In this document: in pieces, positions 8,704 through 17,269 of the stretch
How positions within the stretch are numbered: the first letter of the stretch is position 1
Layout: each line of letters starts with the position of its first letter
Assembly (NCBI RefSeq): GCF_004000925.1
Contig: NZ_BIME01000001.1
Span: 1-64,000, forward strand
Direction: 5' to 3'
Source of the DNA: Paenibacillus illinoisensis NBRC 15959
GTDB taxonomy: Bacteria; Bacillota; Bacilli; Paenibacillales; Paenibacillaceae
Length of the DNA: 64,000 nucleotides
Notes under the pieces: model-generated
Told to the model about the DNA's origin: nothing
The model's database searches: none
What the model saw: only the letters and a program-made list of their open reading frames with translations
Made by a program: the position numbers and the translations under genes

Positions 8704-10077
8704 TTAAGAAAATACAATCCGATCCGCATCAGACATCCGATACTGTGTTAATAAATATTCCTTACTTTCCATCGCTTTGCTTCGAATGTCGTCCAGGTTC
8801 ACATGCAGCAGCTTACCATTTTGCTTCACAAGTTTTCCTGCAACAAAAACCGTGTCCACATTGGATGGATTGGCGAATTGCACAACAGCACCGATCGGAT
8901 CGTGAACGGGGAACAAATTCAGATCGGTTGTGCGAATCATAATTAAATCCGCTTCTTTTCCCGGTGTGACTGAACCTGTTTTCCGCTCCAGCCCTAAAGC
9001 CTGTGCACCGGCCGAAGTTGCAAATCGCAGTACCTGACTCGCTTGCAAACTCAGCTCTCCCGGCATTTCAACTTGCGCCAGCAATAACTCGTTCGTTCTG
9101 GAACGCTCAGCTTGCAACGCAAATTTCATCTGTGAAAACATGTCTCCACCTGTCGAAGTCACCACATCCACTCCAAGCGTTGGCGTGCCACCATGTTCGA
9201 GAAAATATCCTGTAGCCGGATACCCATGTCCCATCATCATTTCTACTTCAGGCGTAACTGACAAAGATGCTCCCGTGTCTGCCAGCATTTTGAATTCATC
9301 CATGCCCATCGTATTGCCGTGAACGACATTAATTCGCGGGGTAAGCAGCCCTGCCTCGTACATTCGGTTAATGGAACGATCTGCAGATCCCCAGCTGCCA
9401 AACCCGACATGCATCGAACAAATTGCGTCCAGTTCTTCTGCGAGCTGAATGTCCTGCACCGTTGTATCCCAGTGGCTAAACTCTGGGCCGCGAATAGCAA
9501 GTCCATACGTGACCAATTGGTCACTAGAGGAGAAATAACGCTCCTTCACCCCTCTGATATTCTCCGGGTATGAAAGGGTACTTTCTCGATTCCAATAGGC
9601 GGTTTCCCCTGGAACACCGTGAGCAAAGACAGCCCGGATCCCTGCATCCTGCAGCCCACGAATAAGTCCATCGGTATGATCAGGTGAGTATGGCATGCTC
9701 CAATCAAGTACCGTCGTCACTCCCGCATTAAGCGCTTCCAAAGAACCCAGAAGATTGGCAATGTAGCTGTCCTGTGGTCGAAGCTTGCTTCCCATGGCAC
9801 CATAGTACAGATTTTGCAAATACACGGGCAGCGACCAGTTCGTTCCAGCTGTTTTCACAAGAGATTCCCACATATGCCGGTGTGTATCCACGAGTCCAGG
9901 CATGACAATCATGTCTGATGCGTCGATCACCACAACATCTGCATCTGACACCTCGATATTCGGTTGCACGGCTGCAATCAACGAATCCTGAATAAGTACA
10001 TCTGCCCTGTTAAACTGTCCAATACGAGCATCCATCGATAATACACAACCGTTTTTCAATAGATAACCTGTCCCCAT
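8704..10077 (-). CDS. Amidohydrolase (chlorohydrolase/SsnA/guanine-deaminase-like)
   Basis: A 457-residue cytosolic metal-dependent hydrolase of the amidohydrolase superfamily, in the AtzA/TrzN/SsnA branch that removes amino or chloro groups from N-heterocycles. Visible metal site: HxH in VDTHRHMWE (H66, H68), a His in SMHVGF, a His in VVHGNTM, and an Asp in LGVDVVTS. The small N- and C-terminal beta-sandwich parts are present (MGTGYLLKNG at the start; GKEADLIMI near the end). The substrate is unknown. The start is the ATG at 10075-10077, preceded by GGAGAGGTG; upstream in-frame codons lack a ribosome binding site. It stands alone with its own terminator. Confidence 0.88.
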   Translation of the reverse strand: MGTGYLLKNGCVLSMDARIGQFNRADVLIQDSLIAAVQPNIEVSDADVVVIDASDMIVMPGLVDTHRHMWESLVKTAGTNWSLPVYLQNLYYGAMGSKLRPQDSYIANLLGSLEALNAGVTTVLDWSMPYSPDHTDGLIRGLQDAGIRAVFAHGVPGETAYWNRESTLSYPENIRGVKERYFSSSDQLVTYGLAIRGPEFSHWDTTVQDIQLAEELDAICSMHVGFGSWGSADRSINRMYEAGLLTPRINVVHGNTMGMDEFKMLADTGASLSVTPEVEMMMGHGYPATGYFLEHGGTPTLGVDVVTSTGGDMFSQMKFALQAERSRTNELLLAQVEMPGELSLQASQVLRFATSAGAQALGLERKTGSVTPGKEADLIMIRTTDLNLFPVHDPIGAVVQFANPSNVDTVFVAGKLVKQNGKLLHVNLDDIRSKAMESKEYLLTQYRMSDADRIVFS

Positions 10078-10251
10078 GAGACACCTCTCCAATCGTAATG
10101 GTTTGTAAAATGATCTGATCCGCATTGCTTGTCCCTACATATAATTTGCGACTATATTTTCGCTAGTATATATACATTATATATCAGGTGTTAATATTTA
10201 TCAAATCTGGACACCAAACTCCTATCTATAGTGATGACTAGTCTTACATCG

Positions 10252-10824
10252 TTAAACTTCATTCTTATCTCCGTTGGATTCCAGCTTACGTTTCGCTCGA
10301 AAACGTCTCACCTTCATTAGATTACCGCACATTTTATCATCGCAATATTTCTGTGTCCTACTGCGAGTATCGTCATAGAAGATCCAGCGGCAGTCCGGGT
10401 TGTCACAGCATCGAATTCTCTTTCCATCGCCCTCCACCAGTGTAGTTGCAAAGTCAGCAGCGACTTCTGCCATCACCTGAAACCAATGCGCATGGATGGG
10501 AACCAGCTTAACATCCAGTCTTTGATCCTCTGAAATTAGTTGTCTGATTACCCCACCACACCGCATAGAGTCATTTAACCATGCTTGATCCTTCTCCGTT
10601 AGGGGCGTTCCCGCTGACAAACGGATAGCCAGAAACTGTAACTCATCTCTAAAGCTTCTCATGGCGGATTCCTCTTCAGTCGATGCCGGAACTTGTGCTT
10701 CTAATTGCCAACGATTCAAGAAATCCTGCTGCCAGCCTGCTTTTCCCAGTCTGTCTTCAGATCGATCCCCGCCACGCCAATCATGATAGTCGCTATTTAC
10801 AAAATCTGTCCATAATCTATCCAT
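10252..10824 (-). CDS. ABATE-domain / CGNR zinc-finger regulator
   Basis: A 190-residue protein with the two-part layout of this family: an N-terminal helical ABATE domain (about 1-130) and a C-terminal CGNR zinc finger (about 135-178). Likely zinc ligands are C140, C145 (CDNPDC), C161 and C166 (KYCDDKMC). The usual CGNR tetrad reads CGNL here. A very basic helix follows (KVRRFRAKRK), suited to DNA binding. Members are treated as putative stress-response transcription regulators. It is divergent from a DinB gene, and the gap between them holds a striking symmetrical inverted-repeat array, which suggests it controls itself and the DinB gene. The ribosome binding site GGAGG precedes the ATG. 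Confidence 0.85.
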   Translation of the reverse strand: MDRLWTDFVNSDYHDWRGGDRSEDRLGKAGWQQDFLNRWQLEAQVPASTEEESAMRSFRDELQFLAIRLSAGTPLTEKDQAWLNDSMRCGGVIRQLISEDQRLDVKLVPIHAHWFQVMAEVAADFATTLVEGDGKRIRCCDNPDCRWIFYDDTRSRTQKYCDDKMCGNLMKVRRFRAKRKLESNGDKNEV

Positions 10825-10838
10825 CTATACCTCCGGCA

Positions 10839-10931
10839 TTGTAACTATCTAATTTTAAAAAAGATGGTTACTTTCTTTTGAATTGTGTTATATTAATTGT
10901 AACCATTTCAAACCATATTAGCTAGTTACAA
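10839..10931. promoter_or_regulatory. Concentric inverted repeats between CGNR regulator and DinB gene
   Basis: Four GTAAC half-sites: TTGTAACTA (10839-10847), ATGGTTAC (10864-10871), GTAACCAT (10899-10906) and TAGTTACAA (10923-10931). The outer pair is perfectly complementary, the inner pair is perfectly complementary, and both are centred on position 10885. Read another way, they form two sites GTAAC-N21-GTTAC in mirror order. The array covers the space where the two divergent promoters must lie, so it is a strong candidate operator. Confidence 0.6.
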
Positions 10932-10986
10932 GCATGAAGACGCAAGTCATGAGATGAGTTCCACTAGAGAGGAATGAACTTAAAAG

Positions 10987-11490
10987 ATGACGTCTGTTAC
11001 AACTGCATTAGATGTGTTGGTTATCCAAAAAGAAGATACCTGGGATCAATGTAACTGGATCGTCCCATTGTCAAAGGCGATTGAAGGGCTGACCGCAGAG
11101 CAAGCAGCTTGGATCCCTCCTTCAGGAGGACTAAGCATATGGCAGCTGGTCAATCATATGTATTATTACAACGAGCGGATCTTAGAGCGTCTTCAAGGTC
11201 ATGCTCCATCTGTACCCGCAGCCGAATCGAATGAAGCTACGTTTGGCAAACCGGGTGACCCCTTGGACCAAATTGGCTGGAGCCAACTAGTGGAGCGAAC
11301 CACTAAGCTGGCAGAGCAGTTGCACGATAACCTGGTTACGTTACAGGTTTCCAGACTTGAAGAAGCCTATTTGGATTCCGAACAAAATTGGGCTCAAACG
11401 CTTGCCCGCTGGGTTCTTCACGACGCTTATCACGCGGGTCAGATTGTACTTCTTCGCAGGCAGCAAGGAAGCTGGAACATCATATTCTAA
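10987..11490 (+). CDS. DinB family protein (four-helix-bundle metalloenzyme fold)
   Basis: A 167-residue soluble protein of the DinB/YfiT-like superfamily, which uses a three-His metal site and includes thiol transferases and damage-induced proteins of unclear function. Candidate ligands are the His in LVNHMYYYNE (helix 2) and the HxxxH in LHDAYHAGQI near the C-terminus. GGLSIWQLVNH and WVLHDAYHAGQI are typical family signatures. It is divergent from the CGNR regulator and shares a symmetrical operator region with it. The ribosome binding site is weak (AGAGGAATG at long distance). The substrate cannot be deduced. Confidence 0.85.
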   Translation: MTSVTTALDVLVIQKEDTWDQCNWIVPLSKAIEGLTAEQAAWIPPSGGLSIWQLVNHMYYYNERILERLQGHAPSVPAAESNEATFGKPGDPLDQIGWSQLVERTTKLAEQLHDNLVTLQVSRLEEAYLDSEQNWAQTLARWVLHDAYHAGQIVLLRRQQGSWNIIF

Positions 11491-11575
11491 AAAAATGCTT
11501 GAACTGCTAGCGCTTACAGGAATAAGATGAACTTATTAATGTTACAACTTGTACTATAACCTATAAATTGAATAG

Positions 11576-11720
11576 GATCTTCGGGGTAGGGTGCAATTCC
11601 CAACCGGCGGTGATGTTCCAATTGGAACCAGCCCGCGACTCGCTGTTGACTGCTTAGGACAACAGCGACTGACTTGGTGTGACTCCAAGGCCGACGGTAC
11701 AGTCCGGATGAGAGAAGATC
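11576..11720 (+). ncRNA. FMN riboswitch (RFN element)
   Basis: The P1 arms GATCTTC (11576-11582) and GAAGATC (11714-11720) enclose the hallmark conserved blocks: TCGGGGTAGGGTG, AATTCCCAACCGGCGGTG, CCAGCCCGCGA, and GGCCGACGGTACAGTCCGGATG near the 3' end (quoted in separate pieces, all in order). A terminator follows at 11778-11814, so binding of FMN is expected to cause premature termination of the downstream EamA transporter mRNA. Recognition is from the very distinctive consensus. Confidence 0.96.
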
Positions 11721-11777
11721 AACACATGACATACCGCCTATGGGAAGGTCTCTTTCCTGACGATATGTTCATGGATG

Positions 11778-11814
11778 AGCCCCCGTTTATTTGGTGTATG
11801 CCAAAACGGGGGCT
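11778..11814 (+). terminator. Expression-platform terminator of the FMN riboswitch
   Basis: Arms AGCCCCCGTTT / AAACGGGGGCT followed by TTTTGT, between the aptamer and the transporter start. Confidence 0.9.
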
Positions 11815-11867
11815 TTTGTCGATTTTGCCAACTGAAGATTCCGTGTTCTGACGAAGGAGTCCTGAAT

Positions 11868-12848
11868 ATGGAAAAGACACAGCATGCATCAACCGTTTAT
11901 CGCAAGGAACGAAGCAATACCGGATTTTGGCTCGTTGTTCTCGGTGCTGCCCTGTGGGGCGTAGATCCATTGTTCCGCATCATTTTGCTGCAAACAATGA
12001 CCTCTACTCAAATTGTACTGGTGGAGCATATTATCGTGAGCTTAGTCGCTATACCCGTCTTATGGAAATTCCGCGCCGACCTGAAACAGCTGCGAGCCCG
12101 CCACTGGATCGCCGTTATCTTTATCTCATGGGGCGGCTCTGCACTGGCAACGGTATTATTCACGCTCGCACTGACACACAATGATCCGAATACCGTTTTG
12201 TTGTTGCAAAAAATGCAGCCCATCTTCGCGATTGTTTTAGCTAAGATCTTACTGAAGGAAACACTGCCGCGCCGCTTCGGCTGGTTATTCGTTGTTGCTC
12301 TTATCGGAACTTATCTGCTTACATTTGGGTTTACGCTTCCGCTTGGAAACTGGAACAACTGGATTCATGCGGGCAGCCTGTTGTCACTTGGCGCTGCTGC
12401 CTTATGGGGCGGTTCTACGGTGATGGGCCGACTGATGCTGGGGCAAACCCGTTATGAGACAGTCACCTCCCTTCGTTTCGTCGTAGCTCTGCCCTTGCTG
12501 ATCTTCATGACCTGGAACGAAGGTGCAGCGTGGACCTTGCCTTCCGGTGCAGGAGAACAGGCAGCTGTTGCGCTCAACATTCTGGGGCAGGCGCTACTGC
12601 CAGGTTTACTTAGTCTATTGTTATACTATAAAGGTCTCTCGACCACCAAAGCTTCCGTAGCCACACTGGCTGAGCTGAGCTTCCCAATGGCGGGTGTGCT
12701 TGTGAACTGGATTGCATTCCGAACGCTCATCACATGGGAACAGTTGCTTGGATTCATTCTCATCTGGATTGCTTTGTTCGCTATATCCAAACAGCAGGAA
12801 CGATCTACCACAGCTGCTGACGCAGCTCCTAAGCTTCGGACAGAGTAA
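11868..12848 (+). CDS. EamA (DMT) family transporter under FMN riboswitch control, candidate riboflavin transporter
   Basis: A 326-residue membrane protein with about ten transmembrane helices in two EamA repeats; the first repeat opens with LGAALWGVDPLF and the second with LSLGAAALWGGSTVMG. The start is the ATG after GAAGGAGTC. Its only upstream regulatory element is an FMN riboswitch with terminator, so it should be made when flavin is scarce. By analogy with RibN-type DMT riboflavin importers found behind FMN riboswitches in other bacteria, flavin or flavin-precursor uptake is the likely role. It is not RibU (ECF type) by sequence. A terminator at 12870-12906 shows it is monocistronic. The family is certain, the substrate inferred. 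Confidence 0.85.
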   Translation: MEKTQHASTVYRKERSNTGFWLVVLGAALWGVDPLFRIILLQTMTSTQIVLVEHIIVSLVAIPVLWKFRADLKQLRARHWIAVIFISWGGSALATVLFTLALTHNDPNTVLLLQKMQPIFAIVLAKILLKETLPRRFGWLFVVALIGTYLLTFGFTLPLGNWNNWIHAGSLLSLGAAALWGGSTVMGRLMLGQTRYETVTSLRFVVALPLLIFMTWNEGAAWTLPSGAGEQAAVALNILGQALLPGLLSLLLYYKGLSTTKASVATLAELSFPMAGVLVNWIAFRTLITWEQLLGFILIWIALFAISKQQERSTTAADAAPKLRTE

Positions 12849-12869
12849 GAAAGATCTTATTTATATCTT

Positions 12870-12906
12870 AAAGGCACTGCACATCCTTCTGGATCGGCAG
12901 TGCCTT
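12870..12906 (+). terminator. Terminator of the EamA transporter gene
   Basis: AAAGGCACTGC and GCAGTGCCTTT pair across a 16-base loop, followed by a T-rich run, 22 bases past the stop. Confidence 0.9.
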
Positions 12907-12989
12907 TTGTCTTTTTATAATTCCAGTGGTACGATGACATATGGACAGGTATTTATACTATTTCATATTTTCGGAGAGGAACGATCGTC

Positions 12990-14486
12990 ATGTCTTCATT
13001 TTCATATACGTCCTATGATGCCATAGGTCTGGCTGAACTGGTTCGCTCACGGGAAGTTTCCCCCCTTGAATTGCTGGAAGCGGCTTACGCTCGCCTAGAA
13101 GAAGTTAATCCGCTGCTTAATGCGGTCATTCGTACATATGAAACACGCGCACGCGAGGAAGCCGGCTATGTTCGTCCTGGTGAACAGCCTTTTGCAGGCG
13201 TTCCATTGCTCCTCAAAGACATCTCGCAATCGTTGGAGGGGGAAATTCTGACTTCCGGTTCCCGCCTTCTCAAGGATCATCGAGCTTTGCGCAATTCTAA
13301 CTTTGTATCCAGACTTCGGGATGCAGGCTTCGTTATTATCGGACATACGAACACACCGGAATTTGGCCTCAAAAATATTACCGAGCCACGTCTTCATGGT
13401 CCGAGTCGCAATCCATGGAATACGAATCATTCACCAGGGGGATCTAGCGGCGGTGCAGCTGCCGCAGTTGCTTCGGGTATCGTACCCATGGCCGGAGCCA
13501 GTGATGGTGGGGGTTCGATCCGGATCCCCGCCTCCTTCAGTGGACTATTCGGACTAAAACCTACTCGGGGACGGACTCCTGTTGGACCAGGTGTAGGCCG
13601 TCAATGGCAAGGTGCATCCATCGACTTCGCGCTGTCCCGGACTGTGCGAGACAGTGCCGCCTTACTGGATACCCTGCAGGTCATTCAGCCTGAAGCCGCA
13701 TTTCATGCCCCGCTCTTTCCAGGCAGTTACTTGGCCGATATGAACTATCCGCACCAACGCAAACTAAAGATCGCGTATACCACGGACTCACCAGTAGGCA
13801 CCCCTGTTAGTGAGGATTCGAAGGAAGCAGTGTACAAGCTGGTTCGGTGGCTGGAAAAACAAGGTCATCACGTAGAGGAAAAATTGAGTCCGGTGAACGG
13901 TGTTCGGTTGATGGAGAACTATTATATGATGAACAGCGGTGAAATGGCGGCGATGATCGCCTCCATGGAGCATGCTATGGGCCGATCTTTGACTTCGGGC
14001 GATATGGAGATTGAATCCTGGGTGCTGGCTGAGGCAGGCAAAAAGGTATCGGCTGCGGAATTCGTTCACAGTCTTGCCGAATGGGACGTGGCTGCCGCAC
14101 AGATGTCTACACTCTTCGAACGATACGACTTCTATATCACACCCGTTAATGCCTTTCCTGCACCAAAGGTTGGAGAGCTAACTCCTCATGAGGAGCAAAT
14201 TCAGCATCTGATGCAGATTAGCGAATTGGATAAGGTGCATCAGCAGCAATTGATTTATGAAATGTTTGAACCAAGTCTCACCTACACTCCCTTCACCCAA
14301 CTCGCCAACCTGACAGGCCAGCCTGCAATGAGTGTTCCGCTGCACCTCACAGCTGATGGCTTGCCGATGGGCGTGCAAGTGATGGCAACCAAAGGGCGTG
14401 AAGACTGGCTGCTCCATCTGGCTGGCCAATTGGAAGCATCCGGACTGTGGATCGGAATGAATGGAAACCCTCTTTTCCCTGCCTAA
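12990..14486 (+). CDS. Amidase (amidase signature family)
   Basis: A 498-residue hydrolase of the amidase-signature family. The Ser-cisSer-Lys triad is visible: K76 (LLLKDIS), cis-Ser S153 in [12 protein letters not shown], and nucleophile S176 in [13 protein letters not shown]. The length and the C-terminal segment fit stand-alone amidases such as 6-aminohexanoate-cyclic-dimer hydrolase or general aliphatic amidases rather than GatA, and no gatB or gatC is adjacent. The substrate is unknown. GGAGAGG lies about ten bases before the ATG. It sits alone on the plus strand and is followed by a long inverted repeat at 14509-14552. Confidence 0.88.
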   Translation: MSSFSYTSYDAIGLAELVRSREVSPLELLEAAYARLEEVNPLLNAVIRTYETRAREEAGYVRPGEQPFAGVPLLLKDISQSLEGEILTSGSRLLKDHRALRNSNFVSRLRDAGFVIIGHTNTPEFGLKNITEPRLHGPSRNPWNTNHSPGGSSGGAAAAVASGIVPMAGASDGGGSIRIPASFSGLFGLKPTRGRTPVGPGVGRQWQGASIDFALSRTVRDSAALLDTLQVIQPEAAFHAPLFPGSYLADMNYPHQRKLKIAYTTDSPVGTPVSEDSKEAVYKLVRWLEKQGHHVEEKLSPVNGVRLMENYYMMNSGEMAAMIASMEHAMGRSLTSGDMEIESWVLAEAGKKVSAAEFVHSLAEWDVAAAQMSTLFERYDFYITPVNAFPAPKVGELTPHEEQIQHLMQISELDKVHQQQLIYEMFEPSLTYTPFTQLANLTGQPAMSVPLHLTADGLPMGVQVMATKGREDWLLHLAGQLEASGLWIGMNGNPLFPA

Positions 14487-14508
14487 GTTAAAGAAAAAGG
14501 ACAACGAT

Positions 14509-14552
14509 CTAACTCCGTGACCACTTGAGTATATCAAGAGTCACGGAGTTAG
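14509..14552 (+). terminator. Long inverted repeat after the amidase gene
   Basis: Perfect 13-base arms CTAACTCCGTGAC / GTCACGGAGTTAG with an inner CTTGA/TCAAG pairing. The T-run after it is poor, so it may be a terminator or mRNA-stabilising hairpin. Confidence 0.6.
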
Positions 14553-14701
14553 TTGTGTGTTCGCTTTTATGGTAACAATAACATTGCGTTATGGATGTGT
14601 GTTCAATTTTCAGTTCCGAATTACGGACACCTATTCAGGGTATCCATTTTAGTATCCAATTGGTTTACATAATATATATTACGTAATAAAATGAGAATTT
14701 C

Positions 14702-14994
14702 TTAAATTTCAATGTCACATCCGTCAAAAGGTACATCTCGTTCAATGAGCTTAACAGCATTATCGATTGCGTTTAGTTGTTCTTCTGAAAGTAGATTTTC
14801 ATCTCCATCCCAATCACCTAACCACCAGAAGAACGAGCTAATTTTGCGGTATTCCATAAACATAGGAATAGTCTTGATCCATCGTTAGCGAGAGCATGAA
14901 TAAGCTGTGTAAGTACCAAGCCTCTTGGATGAGGTTTCTCGATATCATATTTCCCTGTGCAGCAAGGCATACCCGAAACATGTAAATCTACTAA
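14702..14994 (-). pseudogene. Frameshifted gene remnant
   Basis: Two protein-like reading frames on the minus strand join with a one-base deletion between them. The first (14866-14994) reads HVSGMPCCTGKYDI, then KPHPRGLVLTQLIHALAN, then DGSRLF. The second (14702-14863, 53 codons) reads MFMEYRKISSFFWWLGDWD and continues through LSEEQLNAIDNAVKLIERD to a TAA. Restoring one base near 14864 gives a continuous product. A stop at 14995-14997 closes the upstream side and no ribosome binding site is seen. The family is not recognised. The remnant lies between the amidase and germinant receptor operon 1. Confidence 0.5.
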
Positions 14995-15047
14995 TCAGAA
15001 CATTATTTATAGTGGTTATTACCGCTCACTAGCAAGTTATTATTAGA

Positions 15048-16175
15048 TTACTCTACTGCCCCGGTGGCGGCGATCCGAAGATCAACTTCGACATCAAACT
15101 GGGCACGGGATAGCTCTTTTCCCCAATTGTCCTGCACTTCCTTGTACAACGGGTACTGATATGCCCGTGCATAGAACCCGAAACCGACAGGGTCTATTTC
15201 ATGCTGCTGGAATTTTTCAATGATCTTCTCAATCGCTACTTTCATTCCCTCGCTCAATTTTTTTTCCATGCCATCGAAATCATCCCGGAGTTCAAATTCA
15301 AGAAACTTTTCCGTGATGGCAATAATTGATTTTACTTTTACCTTGTATCGGAATTTCCCGTTCTCATGAGAAGATTTAATCTTTACTGAGGTGCCTCCTA
15401 GAGTAAAACTTACTTTATCTATGTTATACGGAACCGTTTGTTGTAGTTTATCCACTGGAAAAGTAAGACTGATTCCGGGTCCCGCCTCCTTTTTCAAAAT
15501 TTGAAGGAGCGACGTTTCCTGATAGGTTAAGGACGTTCGGTACTGGCCTTTCCGGGAAAGGAGAGTCGTTCCTTTAAGTAGGATCTTGTTATTCTCAATC
15601 TTGATTTCCGAGATGGCAGGGGTCATCGCCCGGTCATACAATTGTCGATGCAGCTCTTGCGCAGTTGTTGAGACCGTAGTCGAAATTTTGCTTCCTGATT
15701 CGACAATTGCTTTTAAAAAGATGAGTATTGGTGGCTGATCCTTCGATTGGAAGTTAAAAATATCCGAAACTGGACCATCAACTGCGATGATCTTGTCGGT
15801 AATTGTATTTCGCGGATCACGGAAAGTAACATCCAATACTTTAAACCAATCCTTGTATTTAAGTAGTTCTTTCCCTACAATAATAACCTGAAAATTCCGT
15901 CCTCCTACCGAACCTGGAAATTGAGCATCCTGCTGATTCTTGGACGATCTTAATCCCTCAGCTAACCCTGCCGCTTCGCGGCTTTTCTTTTGAATGTCTT
16001 TGCTGAATACAGGCGCGGAGACATAATAATGGAGCTTTTGGTCTTCGACATCCAAGCCCAATGCCAATGGAACGGTAGCATCTTCCAAATTGGTTTTGCC
16101 ACTTCCGCACCCTGCGATTGAACACAACCATATGCAAAGTACAATAGAAATACCGGTTTTTTTAATCCATTTCAT
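15048..16175 (-). CDS. Ger(x)C family spore germination lipoprotein (operon 1, C subunit)
   Basis: A 375-residue lipoprotein with signal peptide and lipobox SIAGC (lipidated C23). It is the C subunit of a GerA-type germinant receptor in the spore inner membrane. Family marks are the N-terminal ALGLDV after the lipid anchor, a central segment with FRDPRNTITDKIIAVDG, and a C-terminal domain ending in YKEVQDNWGKELS. Some C subunits begin with CWD; this one has CGS instead. The start is the ATG whose bases overlap the TGA of the B gene (ATGA), with GGGAGGG eight bases upstream. This is the last gene of the A-B-C operon; no clear terminator was found after it. Confidence 0.9.
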   Translation of the reverse strand: MKWIKKTGISIVLCIWLCSIAGCGSGKTNLEDATVPLALGLDVEDQKLHYYVSAPVFSKDIQKKSREAAGLAEGLRSSKNQQDAQFPGSVGGRNFQVIIVGKELLKYKDWFKVLDVTFRDPRNTITDKIIAVDGPVSDIFNFQSKDQPPILIFLKAIVESGSKISTTVSTTAQELHRQLYDRAMTPAISEIKIENNKILLKGTTLLSRKGQYRTSLTYQETSLLQILKKEAGPGISLTFPVDKLQQTVPYNIDKVSFTLGGTSVKIKSSHENGKFRYKVKVKSIIAITEKFLEFELRDDFDGMEKKLSEGMKVAIEKIIEKFQQHEIDPVGFGFYARAYQYPLYKEVQDNWGKELSRAQFDVEVDLRIAATGAVE

Positions 16176-17266
16176 GTTCGTTTCCCTCCCTTCCATTTGT
16201 TGAAAATAACGACATACAAAAGAATGGCTGCAGGCAATACGAATTCCATCACAAATCCGATAAGATTGAGTGAATTGTTGATTTGTGCAGCTGCCATAAA
16301 ACTCGGGCGATAGATGAAAAAACTGACCTGTATGACAATACACCATATAGCAAGGTGAATATTGTCCTTACCTTTTCCCAGCAACGAGACAGAGCATCTG
16401 GAAACAATGTGCATGGAGGGAATCCAAATACATGAGAAGATAAACAAATAAAATGCAATAAACAACACTTCGACCCGTTCGATAAATTGAAATTCAATAG
16501 ACTTCAAAATACTGATCACCGGATCATTGTATTCTCCGATCTCATCAGGACTAAAATAAACAAAGCAAATAATGGTGATCCCCAAATATGCCAGGCAAGT
16601 AAGGGAATTGGAGATTACCATAGCCGTCATAGCCTTTTCTTTTTTCACTAAATGAGGGTACAGAAACAAAACCAGTACAATGCCAAGCAAGGGATAGATC
16701 ATGATTTTTATGGAAGTAAATATGGGAAGCCAACCCTCTTTAAATAGCGGAAGCAAATACAGCCAATGAGCACGATTCAGCGTTGAAACATAAACCAGGG
16801 GAATCCACATGGAGAGCATCGAAACAATTTCGGTGTACCGCCCGATCACCTGAAACCCATGCTGCGCAATCTGATAGGTGGGAATCAGAAGCAGAAAGGC
16901 CAGAATATAAATTAACGTCGTCGGCAGCAACCAGAGTTTAATGACCAGCGTAGCAACCGCGTAACCGTCATATGCGAGCAGCAAAAAATAAATCATAAAT
17001 AGAAAAGTAACCAGTTTTGCCGCCCATCGGCCCATATAACGCTGAACTAATTCAAGTATTGTATTGTCCGGATTATGGCTCATTAATTTCACCATTGCCA
17101 TAGAGGCTAACATCGCGAGCCCCCATCCTAAAAAGACCGTCATCCAACCATCCGTTCCAGCATGTCTTGCAAGCTCTTTTGGAAGAGCCAGGAAGGCAAC
17201 ACTGATCTGGAAAGTAGAAATGATAAGGATGAATTGAAGCGTCGTTATCGGGCGATATGTCTTCAT
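16172..17266 (-). CDS. GerAB/ArcD/ProY family germinant receptor permease-like subunit (operon 1, B subunit)
   Basis: A 364-residue membrane protein with about ten transmembrane helices of the APC-related spore germination fold. It is thought to contain the germinant-binding site of the receptor. Family signatures: ITTLQFILIISTFQISVA at the start, LPKELARHAGTDGW, and a long helical C-terminal half. AAGGAGAAG lies about eight bases before the ATG. It starts three bases after the A-subunit stop and overlaps the C-subunit start by four bases, so the three are translationally coupled. The ligand cannot be predicted. Confidence 0.92.
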   Translation of the reverse strand: MKTYRPITTLQFILIISTFQISVAFLALPKELARHAGTDGWMTVFLGWGLAMLASMAMVKLMSHNPDNTILELVQRYMGRWAAKLVTFLFMIYFLLLAYDGYAVATLVIKLWLLPTTLIYILAFLLLIPTYQIAQHGFQVIGRYTEIVSMLSMWIPLVYVSTLNRAHWLYLLPLFKEGWLPIFTSIKIMIYPLLGIVLVLFLYPHLVKKEKAMTAMVISNSLTCLAYLGITIICFVYFSPDEIGEYNDPVISILKSIEFQFIERVEVLFIAFYLFIFSCIWIPSMHIVSRCSVSLLGKGKDNIHLAIWCIVIQVSFFIYRPSFMAAAQINNSLNLIGFVMEFVLPAAILLYVVIFNKWKGGKRT

Positions 17267-17269
17267 GTA

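Noticed and set aside
11514..11970. Minus- and plus-strand frames over the FMN riboswitch
   Set aside because: The region is fully explained by the aptamer, its terminator and the transporter leader; the frames have no ribosome binding site.
12990..14486. GatA subunit of amidotransferase
   Set aside because: No gatB or gatC neighbours, and the sequence and length resemble stand-alone amidases.
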